Positions 4,277-10,987 of a DNA stretch of 10,987 nt are shown here, piece by piece. Location: positions 1 through 10,987 of the forward strand of contig NZ_CAMYEZ010000071.1 of assembly GCF_947254915.1 (NCBI RefSeq), in the 5' to 3' direction. The stretch comes from an uncultured Porphyromonas sp. GTDB taxonomy: Bacteria > Bacteroidota > Bacteroidia > Bacteroidales > Porphyromonadaceae. The notes under the pieces were generated by a model. That model saw only the letters and a program-made list of their open reading frames with translations, was not told where the DNA came from and did not search any database. Each line of letters opens with the position of its first letter. The stretch's first letter is position 1. Made by a program: the position numbers and the translations under genes.

Positions 4277-6220
4277 ATGAGCGAAATAAATGCCAAAATC
4301 CCAGCTGGTGCTTTAGCTGAGAAGTGGACTAACTATAAGAATCATCAGAAGCTGGTCAACCCCGCCAACAAGCGTCTCCTCGATGTCATCGTTGTCGGTA
4401 CAGGTCTAGCGGGCGCCTCCGCAGCAGCTTCTCTAGGAGAGCTAGGCTTCAACGTACTAAACTTCTGCATCCAGGACTCTCCTCGACGTGCACACTCTAT
4501 CGCAGCTCAGGGTGGTATCAACGCGGCAAAGAACTATCAGAACGACGGCGACTCTGTCTACCGTCTCTACTACGACACCATCAAGGGGGGTGACTACCGC
4601 GCTCGTGAGGCAAACGTATACCGCCTCGCAGAGGTATCTAACGAAATCATTGACCAGTGTGTCGCTCAGGGCGTCCCCTTCGCACGTGAGTACGGTGGTC
4701 TACTAGACAACCGCTCCTTCGGTGGGGCACAGGTCTCCCGTACATTCTACGCTCGTGGTCAGACGGGACAGCAGCTACTCCTCGGTGCTTACTCAGCGCT
4801 CAGCCGTCAGGTACACAAGGGTAGCGTCAAGCTCTACACACGCCACGAGATGCTCGACCTAGTCATCATAGACGGTCGTGCGAGAGGTATCATAGCGCGC
4901 AACCTAGTCACGGGTGCTATCGAGCGCTTTGCGGCTCATGCCGTAGTGATCGCTACGGGCGGTTACGGCAACGCCTTCTACCTCACGACAAACGCTATCG
5001 CCTCCAACGGATCCGCAGCTTGGCAGTGCTACAAGAAGGGCGCTTACTTTGGCAATCCCTGTATGGCACAGATCCACCCGACCTGTATCCCTGAGCATGG
5101 AGACTTTCAGTCTAAGCTGACGCTGATGTCGGAGTCTCTCCGTAACGACGGTCGTATTTGGGTGCCCAAGAAGCTGGAGGATGCTAAGGCGCTACAGGCT
5201 GGTACCAAGAAGGCAAACGATATCCCTGAGGAGGATCGTGACTTCTACCTCGAGCGTCGCTACCCGGCCTTCGGCAATCTAGTACCTCGTGACGTGGCTA
5301 GCCGTGCTGCTAAGGAGCGCTGCGATGCGGGCTTTGGGGTAAACAATACGGGTCTTGCCGTCTTCCTAGACTTTAAGTACGCCATCGAGCGTATGGGACG
5401 TGATGTCGTTGCGGACAAGTACGGCAACCTCTTCCAGATGTACGAGCAGATCACTGCCGATAACCCCTACGAGACCCCAATGATGATCTACCCTGCTATC
5501 CACTACACGATGGGTGGTCTATGGGTAGACTATGAGCTACAGACTACGATCCCAGGGCTCTTTGCGATCGGTGAGGCAAACTTCTCCGACCACGGTGCTA
5601 ACCGTCTCGGTGCTTCTGCCCTCATGCAGGGTCTTGCTGATGGTTACTTCATCCTGCCCTACACGATACAGAACTATCTCTCGGATCAGATTCAGGTACC
5701 GCACTTTAGCGTCGACCACAAGGAGTTTGACGAGGCTGAGAAGGCGCTCAAGGAGCGCATCCAGCGTATCGCCTCTATGCACGGCAAGCGCTCGGTCGAC
5801 AGCATCCACAAGGAGCTAGGACATATCATGTGGGAGTATGTCGGCATGGCACGCTCTAAGGAGGGTCTACAGACAGGTATCGAGAAGATCAAGGCGCTAC
5901 GCAAGGTCTTCTGGAGTGACCTCCACCTACCAGGTAATATTGACGACCTTAACATCGAGCTAGAGAAGGCGCTACGTCTAGCAGACTTCCTAGAGATCGG
6001 TGAGCTCATGGCACACGATGCCCTCGACCGTGAGGAGAGCTGTGGTGGACACTTCCGCGTAGAGCATCAGACCGAGGAGGGTGAGGCAAAGCGTGACGAT
6101 GAGAACTTTGCTTACGTCTCCTGCTGGGAGTATCAAGGCGAGGGTCAAGACCCTGTCATGCACAAGGAGCCACTGGTATACGAATTCACCGAGCGTCTCC
6201 AGCGTAACTATAAGAACTAA
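4277..6220 (+). CDS. frdA: Fumarate reductase/succinate dehydrogenase flavoprotein subunit
   Basis: A 647-residue catalytic subunit that interconverts fumarate and succinate; in anaerobic Bacteroidales it works mainly as fumarate reductase. Visible in order: the FAD dinucleotide-binding motif VVGTGLAG (39-46), the HSIAAQGG segment whose His73 should carry the covalently bound FAD, TFYARGQTGQQ (156-166), HPTC (267-270), PRDVASR (337-343) with the catalytic arginine region, HYTMGG (409-414), and GEANFSDHGANRLG (432-445). The C-terminal helical part (about 480-600) and final domain are complete. The length matches the long Wolinella/Bacteroides type (about 650) rather than the 602-residue E. coli FrdA. 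It sits between frdC and frdB with 24-29-base gaps, so one transcript is expected. No lesion is seen. Confidence 0.97.
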   Translation: MSEINAKIPAGALAEKWTNYKNHQKLVNPANKRLLDVIVVGTGLAGASAAASLGELGFNVLNFCIQDSPRRAHSIAAQGGINAAKNYQNDGDSVYRLYYDTIKGGDYRAREANVYRLAEVSNEIIDQCVAQGVPFAREYGGLLDNRSFGGAQVSRTFYARGQTGQQLLLGAYSALSRQVHKGSVKLYTRHEMLDLVIIDGRARGIIARNLVTGAIERFAAHAVVIATGGYGNAFYLTTNAIASNGSAAWQCYKKGAYFGNPCMAQIHPTCIPEHGDFQSKLTLMSESLRNDGRIWVPKKLEDAKALQAGTKKANDIPEEDRDFYLERRYPAFGNLVPRDVASRAAKERCDAGFGVNNTGLAVFLDFKYAIERMGRDVVADKYGNLFQMYEQITADNPYETPMMIYPAIHYTMGGLWVDYELQTTIPGLFAIGEANFSDHGANRLGASALMQGLADGYFILPYTIQNYLSDQIQVPHFSVDHKEFDEAEKALKERIQRIASMHGKRSVDSIHKELGHIMWEYVGMARSKEGLQTGIEKIKALRKVFWSDLHLPGNIDDLNIELEKALRLADFLEIGELMAHDALDREESCGGHFRVEHQTEEGEAKRDDENFAYVSCWEYQGEGQDPVMHKEPLVYEFTERLQRNYKN

Positions 6221-6244
6221 GCAACCCTGTAGATAATCATAGCA

Positions 6245-7000
6245 ATGGATCACAATATAAATATCAATGTCAAGGTATGGCGTCAGAGAGGTCCCCGCGA
6301 GAAGGGACACTTTGAGACCTATGCACTCAAGGATGTGCCTCAGAGCGCTTCTTTTCTTGAGATGATCGACATACTCAACGAGCAGCTCATCGCCGAGGAC
6401 AAGGAGCCCGTTATCTACGACCACGACTGTCGTGAGGGTATCTGCGGTATGTGCTCTATGTATGTCAATGGACACCCACATGGTCCTATCAGTGCTATCA
6501 CCACTTGTCAGCTGCATATGCGCACCTTCAAGGATGGTGACACGATCACTGTCGAGCCTTGGAGATCTGCGGGCTTCCCGATCATTCGTGACCTGATGGT
6601 GGATCGCTCGGCCTATGACAAGATCATACAGGCTGGTGGCTATGTCTCGGTCAATACAGGAGGCGTACCCGATGCTAACTCGATCCCCATCCCTAAGCAC
6701 AAGGCTGACGAAGCAATGGACGCAGCCTCTTGCATCGGCTGTGGCGCTTGCGCTGCTGCCTGCAAGAACGGATCTGCTATGCTCTTCGTCTCGGCTAAGG
6801 TGAGCCAGCTAGCGCTGCTACCACAGGGTCGTGCTGAGGCACACAAGCGTGCTAAGGCAATGATTGCTAAGATGGACGAGCTAGGCTTCGGCAACTGTAC
6901 GAACACACGTGCCTGCGAGATGGAGTGCCCCAAGAGCGTCTCCATTAGCCACATCGCACGCCTCAACCGTCAGTTCCTCGCTGCCAAGCTGAGCGACTAG
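6245..7000 (+). CDS. frdB: Fumarate reductase/succinate dehydrogenase iron-sulfur subunit
   Basis: A 251-residue subunit that carries electrons from the cytochrome b anchor to the flavoprotein through three iron-sulfur clusters. The N-terminal ferredoxin-like domain has Cys62, Cys67, Cys70 and Cys88 for the [2Fe-2S] cluster (CREGICGMC). The C-terminal domain has C163-x-x-C166-x-x-C169-x-x-x-C173 and C218, C224, C228. By the E. coli pattern, C163, C166, C169 and C228 hold the [4Fe-4S] cluster and C173, C218 and C224 the [3Fe-4S] cluster. All eleven ligands are present. It is the last gene of the operon and is followed by a strong terminator. Confidence 0.97.
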   Translation: MDHNININVKVWRQRGPREKGHFETYALKDVPQSASFLEMIDILNEQLIAEDKEPVIYDHDCREGICGMCSMYVNGHPHGPISAITTCQLHMRTFKDGDTITVEPWRSAGFPIIRDLMVDRSAYDKIIQAGGYVSVNTGGVPDANSIPIPKHKADEAMDAASCIGCGACAAACKNGSAMLFVSAKVSQLALLPQGRAEAHKRAKAMIAKMDELGFGNCTNTRACEMECPKSVSISHIARLNRQFLAAKLSD

Positions 7001-7032
7001 CCCGATCGGATGTCTCATCCATAGATCAATTA

Positions 7033-7071
7033 GGTAGTACTCTCCCATCTAGAGAGGGTACTACCTTTTTT
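7033..7071 (+). terminator. Intrinsic terminator of the frdCAB operon
   Basis: GGTAGTACTCTC (7033-7044) pairs with GAGGGTACTACC (7054-7065), twelve base pairs with one G-T pair and a nine-base loop, followed directly by six T. It lies 32 bases after the frdB stop codon. Confidence 0.92.
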
Positions 7072-7092
7072 AGTAGCTCTCCTCTAGACTTA

Positions 7093-7478
7093 GAGGACAA
7101 AGCAGGGCTGACGCATTATGGCTTGGTACTCCACGAACTACGCTTGACAACAACTCAGGGATATATGGATTGAGCTTGGCTTCATAGTGCTATCGATATT
7201 CATACATCTTCGCTAAGTCCGCAATATCTCCCGAGAAATTTTCTAATAGCTCACGAGACAATGAATATTTTCCACGGAGGGGCGAAATGAAACTTCGGAA
7301 GAATGAAATGAAACTTCGGAAGAATGAAATGAAAGTTCCGAAGGATTTTCCGTTTCCTCGCTGGATAATCCAGAATATCTACGGATGAATTTCCCGATTC
7401 CCTCCACTTACCGATTTCTGTCATAGAGAGGTAGATGCATTCGTCCGCTATAACACGTCCGCTCTGGAGGACAAAGCA
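7093..7478. repeat. Non-coding island bounded by 12-bp direct repeats
   Basis: GAGGACAAAGCA occurs at 7093-7104 and again, exactly, at 7467-7478, framing 362 bases with no protein-coding frame. Between them lie the 21-bp tandem repeat (7284-7346) and a short palindrome, CTGGATAATCCAG (7361-7373). This could be a small non-autonomous mobile element or its scar, but twelve bases is long for a target-site duplication and no clear terminal inverted repeats were found. No TAnnTTTG box and no fluoride-riboswitch-like sequence was recognised upstream of crcB. Confidence 0.4.
7284..7346 (+). repeat. Tandem repeat, three copies of a 21-bp unit
   Basis: Units at 7284-7304 and 7305-7325 are identical; the third at 7326-7346 differs at a few positions. 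Each starts GAAATGAAACTTCGG (third: GAAATGAAAGTTCCG). Each unit carries a small inverted motif (CTTCGGAAG or similar). The 21-bp period is a multiple of three, but the frame gives no credible protein. Similar short tandem units are known inside the BrickBuilt MITEs of P. gingivalis; the kinship here is a guess from appearance only. Confidence 0.85.
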
Positions 7479-7503
7479 ACTGGATCAACTTAGATAAGGA
7501 ACT

Positions 7504-7875
7504 ATGCTAAGACAATTTCTTCTCGTAGCGCTCGGCGGTGCCCTCGGGAGTGCCCTGCGCTACCTTACGGCTCTCCTACTAGCACGTCACTATACGGGCT
7601 CTATACCGCTAGCGACACTCGTGGTCAACCTCGTGGGGTGCTTCCTCATCGGGCTACTCATCGGCTTGTGTAGCGACATGGCACATCTGCGACTGCTCTT
7701 TATCACAGGCTTCTGTGGCGGGTTCACCACCTTCTCGACCTTTACGGCAGAGAGCTACTCCATGTTTCGCGAGGGTGCTTACGGATTAGCTCTCCTCTAC
7801 ATCGCTGGTAGCGTGCTGATCGGTCTGCTAGCTCTTTGGTTAGGTCTATCTCTGTCACGTCTCGTAGCTTCCTAA
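7504..7875 (+). CDS. crcB: Fluoride ion channel CrcB/Fluc
   Basis: A 123-residue inner-membrane protein with four hydrophobic segments, the right size for a Fluc subunit, which works as an antiparallel dimer and lets toxic fluoride leave the cytoplasm. Family marks are GGALGSALRY (11-20) with Arg19, the pore asparagine Asn42 in VVNLVGCFLIG, and GFCGGFTTFSTF (69-80), which holds the sodium-site region and the phenylalanines of the fluoride track (Phe77, Phe80). The start has a weak AAGGA just before it. It stands alone and converges on trxA; many crcB genes are under a fluoride riboswitch, but none was recognised here. Confidence 0.95.
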   Translation: MLRQFLLVALGGALGSALRYLTALLLARHYTGSIPLATLVVNLVGCFLIGLLIGLCSDMAHLRLLFITGFCGGFTTFSTFTAESYSMFREGAYGLALLYIAGSVLIGLLALWLGLSLSRLVAS

Positions 7876-7962
7876 GCGTTTGTCTCAAGGCTTATTGAGG
7901 GGCTCGCTCCGCTTCACATAGCAGTCTCTATAGATCTCCTACTCATCTCACTATAGAATGAC

Positions 7963-8010
7963 AGACGTACAGACGTGCTCCCAGCATAGGGGCGACACGT
8001 CTGTACGTCT
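7963..8010. terminator. 15-bp perfect inverted repeat between convergent crcB and trxA
   Basis: AGACGTACAGACGTG (7963-7977) is the exact complement of CACGTCTGTACGTCT (7996-8010), with TCCC/GGGG able to extend the stem into the 18-base loop. The left arm itself is made of the 8-mer ACAGACGT in tandem (7961-7976). The place between two converging genes suggests a bidirectional terminator, but the T-runs on either side are poor, so a repeat element or protein site is also possible. Confidence 0.6.
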
Positions 8011-8075
8011 TAAAACGGGTTCTCTTGCTTATTTGTCGCTACTCGCTTGCTACGGATGCGACTGTCTAGAGGGTA

Positions 8076-8393
8076 CTAGTCAAGGAGCTTCTGAGCCTCC
8101 TCCTGTAGCTTAGCCTTGCTCTGAGCTCCGACGAGCTTGCTCACCAGCTCACCTCCCTTGAAGAAGAGGATCGTCGGGATATTGCGTATGCCGTACTGGC
8201 TAGGTAGGTCGCTGTTTTCGTCTACGTTGACCTTGCCGATGATGATCTTGCCGTTGAACTCCTCAGCAAGCTCATCAATCATCGGACCAACCATCTGACA
8301 GGGACCACACCAGGTAGCCCAAAAGTCTAGAATCATCGGCTTGCCCTCAGCCATGAGGCCAGCTATATTAGCATCTGTTATTTCCATTGCCAT
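8076..8393 (-). CDS. trxA: Thioredoxin
   Basis: A 105-residue cytoplasmic disulfide reductase. The active site is WATWCGPC with Cys29 and Cys32, and the cis-proline loop is RNIPT (Pro73); the buried aspartate is Asp23 (LDFW). The length is that of classical thioredoxin, with no signal peptide. The first ATG is chosen because the MAxEITDANI start is shared with Bacteroides TrxA; the ATG two codons in is the alternative. It lies 60 bases downstream of dnaE on the same strand and no TAnnTTTG box was seen in the gap, so it is probably at least partly co-transcribed with dnaE. The leader has AACTCTAAAA twelve bases before the start, exactly as in the HU-like gene of this window. Confidence 0.96.
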   Translation of the reverse strand: MAMEITDANIAGLMAEGKPMILDFWATWCGPCQMVGPMIDELAEEFNGKIIIGKVNVDENSDLPSQYGIRNIPTILFFKGGELVSKLVGAQSKAKLQEEAQKLLD

Positions 8394-8453
8394 AGTTCTT
8401 GTGTATTTTAGAGTTAGTATGAAATGTCGTCTATATATAATAGGTGTGGGCTA

Positions 8454-10987
8454 TCACTTAGTCGCTTGTACGGCACACTGGATCTGGTACTTCTTGACGA
8501 TCTCTAGGAGCCACTTGCCCGGCTCTATGCTAGGCGCATACATCGTCGTCGTATAGGGGACCATGGAGGAGCAGAAAGTAATCTCCAGCTCCGTCTTACC
8601 AGGGTGATCCTTGATAGCGTTGCCCAGCTCGATGGCACCCTCGAGGGTGTTGGGGCGATCCAGTATCTCCTCCTCACCGTCGGCACCCTCCTCGTAGGAG
8701 CCACTCGGCGTGGCGTCCTCGCCTTGACTCAGGTCAATCGTCAGCTGAATGACTCTGAAAGCATCCTCTGTGATGTCCGAGAGTAGCTGCATGCTCTGCA
8801 CCGTGCGGTAGAGACGATTGGGATCGAATCGGCTCGGCGTGACGCTCATCTTCACTAAGATGGCTAGCCCTTCTTGCGCAAAGTTACCGAAATTCACGTA
8901 ATCCTTGCCAAAGAGCGGTATCTCGCCAGTCCCGGAAGTGTCTTCAAGCTGGATAATAGCGTAAGGTTCGTTCTTCTTACTAATGCCTTGACGCACCTTC
9001 GTGACCAAACCAGCGCAGGTCAGCTGCGTGAGCCCTAGCTCCGCATATTGAGCTAGATCGGAGGTGGGACAGTTGCAGAGGTACTCAATGACGAAGGCGT
9101 AGGGGTCTAGCGGATGGGCGCTCAGATACATCCCTATATATGTCTGCTCCTTGGTCAGGCGCTCCAAATTGCTCCACGGCTCCACATCTTTGGGGGGTAG
9201 GGGCTTAGGGAGCTTGACACTCGGGTCGCTATCGCCAAAGAGCGAAGCCTGCACCTGCGTACGTTCCCCCTCGAGGATTTTGCCATACTGCATAAGTGAA
9301 GTAAGGAAAGTCTCGTCCTTGCCATAGGAGAGGCTACTCACGCCACTCTTGGCTATAGGAGTGAAGTAAACCTCCCGCTCAATGCCAAAGCTGTCGAAAG
9401 CTCCCGACAAGATGAGCGCCTCAAGGGCTCGCCGTGAGCAGTTGGTCAGGTCGGTGCGCTGGAAGAAGTCGTACACATCTTTATAGGCTCCATGCTCCTT
9501 GCGCTCCTCGATGATAGCCTCAGCGACCGATAGCCCCACATGCGAGATACCGCCGAGGCCAAAGCGTATGACTCCCTCCTTATTGGCCGAGAAGGCGGTA
9601 AAGCTCTCATTGATGTCAGGTCCCTTGACCTCAAGCCCCATATGCTGTACCTCCTCAAGGTACTTCGCTAGCTTGTCAGACTTGTTTTGGTTACAGGTTA
9701 GTAGCGCTGCCATAAACTGTGCGGGGTAGTGCGCCTTCAGATAAGCAGTCTGGTAGGCGACCCAGGCGTAGCAGACGGAGTGACTCTTGTTGAAGGCGTA
9801 GCTGGCAAACTTCTGCCACCCGTCATAGATACGCTCGAGCGTCTCACGTGGATGCCCCTTGGCGACACCGTTCTCTACAAACTTGATGCGGTACTTCGCC
9901 ATCTCTTTTTCTTTCTTCTTACCCATCGCCTTACGCAGGCTATCGCTGTCGCCTCGTGTGAAGTCGCCTAGCACACGAGAGAGGATCATCACCTGCTCCT
10001 GATAGACGGTGATGCCGTAAGTGTCCTTGAGGTAAGGCTCCATCTCGGGCAGGTCGTAGGTAATCTCCTGACGGCCATGCTTGCGCTCGATAAAGGTCGG
10101 GATATTGTCCATAGGGCCAGGACGGTAGAGCGCATTCATCGCCACTAAGTCCTTGAACTCGGTCGGCTCAAGCTGCTGTAGGTACTTACGCATACCAGGA
10201 CTCTCAAACTGGAAGGTGCCGACCGTATCGCCCCGTGAGTATAGCTCGAAGGTCTTGGGATCGTCAACGGGGATCATGTCAATGTCTAGGTCGATACCGT
10301 AACTCTCCTTGATGTTTCCCAGTGCATCGTTGATGATGCTGAGTGTCTGCAGACCGAGGAAGTCCATCTTGATCAGTCCCGTCGGCTCGATCACCTTGCC
10401 TTCATACTGCGCCACGAGCTTGCGCTCGTTGGTATCTGGATCAATGGCGGTCGAGAGTGGCACCACATCGCTGACGGGCGGGCCACTGATGATGACGCCA
10501 CAGGCATGCACACCCGTAGTACTGGCGGTACCCTCCAGTTGGCGGGCATAGCGGATCGTATTGGCAAGCTGTTCGTTCTGACTGACAGACGCTTCGCGAA
10601 ACTCTTGATTGTTCTGCACCATCCACTCAAGGTTTAGGTGCTTAACCCCTTCGGGCGGTCTGTCGGGTATGAGCTTGCAGAGCTTGTTCGCTTGGTCTAG
10701 CGGTAGCTCCTCTACACGGGCCACCCCTTTGATCGCACCCTTGGTCGCCATCGTCGTGAGCGTGATGATGTTGGAGACGTGATCACGACCATACTTATTG
10801 GTTACCCAATCGAGGACACGCCAGCGGTTCTTATCATCAAAGTCAATGTCAATATCCGGCATCGATATACGGTCAGGATTGAGGAAGCGCTCGAAGAGCA
10901 AACCGTACTTGATTGGCTCGATCTGCGTAATGGATAGGCAGTAAGCGACTGCCGAGCCCGCTGCCGAGCCACGTCCAGGGCCTACAC
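8454..10987 (-). CDS. dnaE: DNA polymerase III alpha subunit, C-terminal 843 residues (partial)
   Basis: The replicative polymerase catalytic subunit, cut by the right edge of the window. The frame is open to base 10987 and the first visible residues are GPGRGSAAGS, a DnaE motif, so the N-terminal PHP domain and start lie outside; TTG at 10899-10901 is an internal codon, not a start. Visible are the catalytic PDIDIDF motif (10839-10859), RPGPMDN (10104-10124) with the probable third acidic residue, YQEQVM, the KAMGKKK region, FNKSHS and KAHYPAQFMAALL of the fingers, then the helix-hairpin-helix part, the beta-clamp motif QASLFG (9234-9251), and an OB fold (around LTCAGLVTKVRQG). The C-terminal tail has an acidic stretch (EEGADGEEE) and then a conserved-looking end. 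The gene looks intact and is followed by trxA. Confidence 0.97.
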   Translation of the reverse strand, partial: VGPGRGSAAGSAVAYCLSITQIEPIKYGLLFERFLNPDRISMPDIDIDFDDKNRWRVLDWVTNKYGRDHVSNIITLTTMATKGAIKGVARVEELPLDQANKLCKLIPDRPPEGVKHLNLEWMVQNNQEFREASVSQNEQLANTIRYARQLEGTASTTGVHACGVIISGPPVSDVVPLSTAIDPDTNERKLVAQYEGKVIEPTGLIKMDFLGLQTLSIINDALGNIKESYGIDLDIDMIPVDDPKTFELYSRGDTVGTFQFESPGMRKYLQQLEPTEFKDLVAMNALYRPGPMDNIPTFIERKHGRQEITYDLPEMEPYLKDTYGITVYQEQVMILSRVLGDFTRGDSDSLRKAMGKKKEKEMAKYRIKFVENGVAKGHPRETLERIYDGWQKFASYAFNKSHSVCYAWVAYQTAYLKAHYPAQFMAALLTCNQNKSDKLAKYLEEVQHMGLEVKGPDINESFTAFSANKEGVIRFGLGGISHVGLSVAEAIIEERKEHGAYKDVYDFFQRTDLTNCSRRALEALILSGAFDSFGIEREVYFTPIAKSGVSSLSYGKDETFLTSLMQYGKILEGERTQVQASLFGDSDPSVKLPKPLPPKDVEPWSNLERLTKEQTYIGMYLSAHPLDPYAFVIEYLCNCPTSDLAQYAELGLTQLTCAGLVTKVRQGISKKNEPYAIIQLEDTSGTGEIPLFGKDYVNFGNFAQEGLAILVKMSVTPSRFDPNRLYRTVQSMQLLSDITEDAFRVIQLTIDLSQGEDATPSGSYEEGADGEEEILDRPNTLEGAIELGNAIKDHPGKTELEITFCSSMVPYTTTMYAPSIEPGKWLLEIVKKYQIQCAVQATK

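Noticed and set aside
5990..6700. Long open frame (236 codons) on the minus strand, antisense to frdA and frdB
   Set aside because: It lies wholly opposite two well-supported genes, has no recognisable motif, and arises from their codon use.
7284..7346. CRISPR array
   Set aside because: The units abut with no spacers between them, and no cas gene is present.
7380..7503. Fluoride riboswitch before crcB
   Set aside because: The conserved sequence and pseudoknot pattern of the crcB motif could not be found by eye.
10899..10901. TTG as start of dnaE
   Set aside because: The frame continues upstream without a stop and encodes conserved DnaE sequence (GPGRGSAAGS), so the gene runs off the window.

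Overview
The window looks like chromosomal DNA from a member of the Bacteroidales, most likely a Porphyromonas. The basis is a Bacteroides/Wolinella-type fumarate reductase operon (cytochrome b, flavoprotein, iron-sulfur subunit), a trxA-dnaE pair, several promoter boxes of the Bacteroidetes type (TAnnTTTG), weak Shine-Dalgarno sites, and a phage-like HU/amidase gene set common in this order. Base composition near 50% G+C fits the P. asaccharolytica/P. uenonis side of the genus, but that placement is inference.

Layout. Bases 1-441 (+) hold the tail of an unidentified gene and, overlapping it by ATGA, a small HIRAN-domain gene. Bases 526-2310 (-) hold four genes that read like a reduced phage lysis module: an HU-like DNA-binding protein, a T7-lysozyme-type amidase, a two-helix small membrane protein (holin-like), and a lipoprotein with a C-terminal membrane anchor (unimolecular-spanin-like). 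The last three overlap. Bases 2311-2854 are non-coding, with the presumed leader of the HU gene and the promoter of the tRNA. A tRNA-Lys(CTT) at 2855-2927 (+) is followed by its own terminator. Bases 2984-3503 have no convincing gene: they carry three closely spaced hairpins and then the promoter and leader of the fumarate reductase operon.

Bases 3504-7000 (+) are frdC-frdA-frdB, complete and ending in a strong intrinsic terminator. This is the membrane complex that reduces fumarate to succinate with menaquinol, the terminal step of anaerobic fermentative respiration in these bacteria. Bases 7072-7503 are non-coding, with a three-copy 21-bp tandem repeat inside a stretch bounded by 12-bp direct repeats. 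crcB (fluoride channel) follows at 7504-7875 (+). It converges on trxA (8393-8076, -) and the C-terminal 843 codons of dnaE (10987-8454, -), with a near-perfect inverted repeat between crcB and trxA.

Most of the window is housekeeping. The parts worth a second look are the 526-2310 lysis-like cassette, the pairing between the leader and terminator of the tRNA gene, the hairpin cluster at 3030-3158, and the repeat island at 7093-7478.
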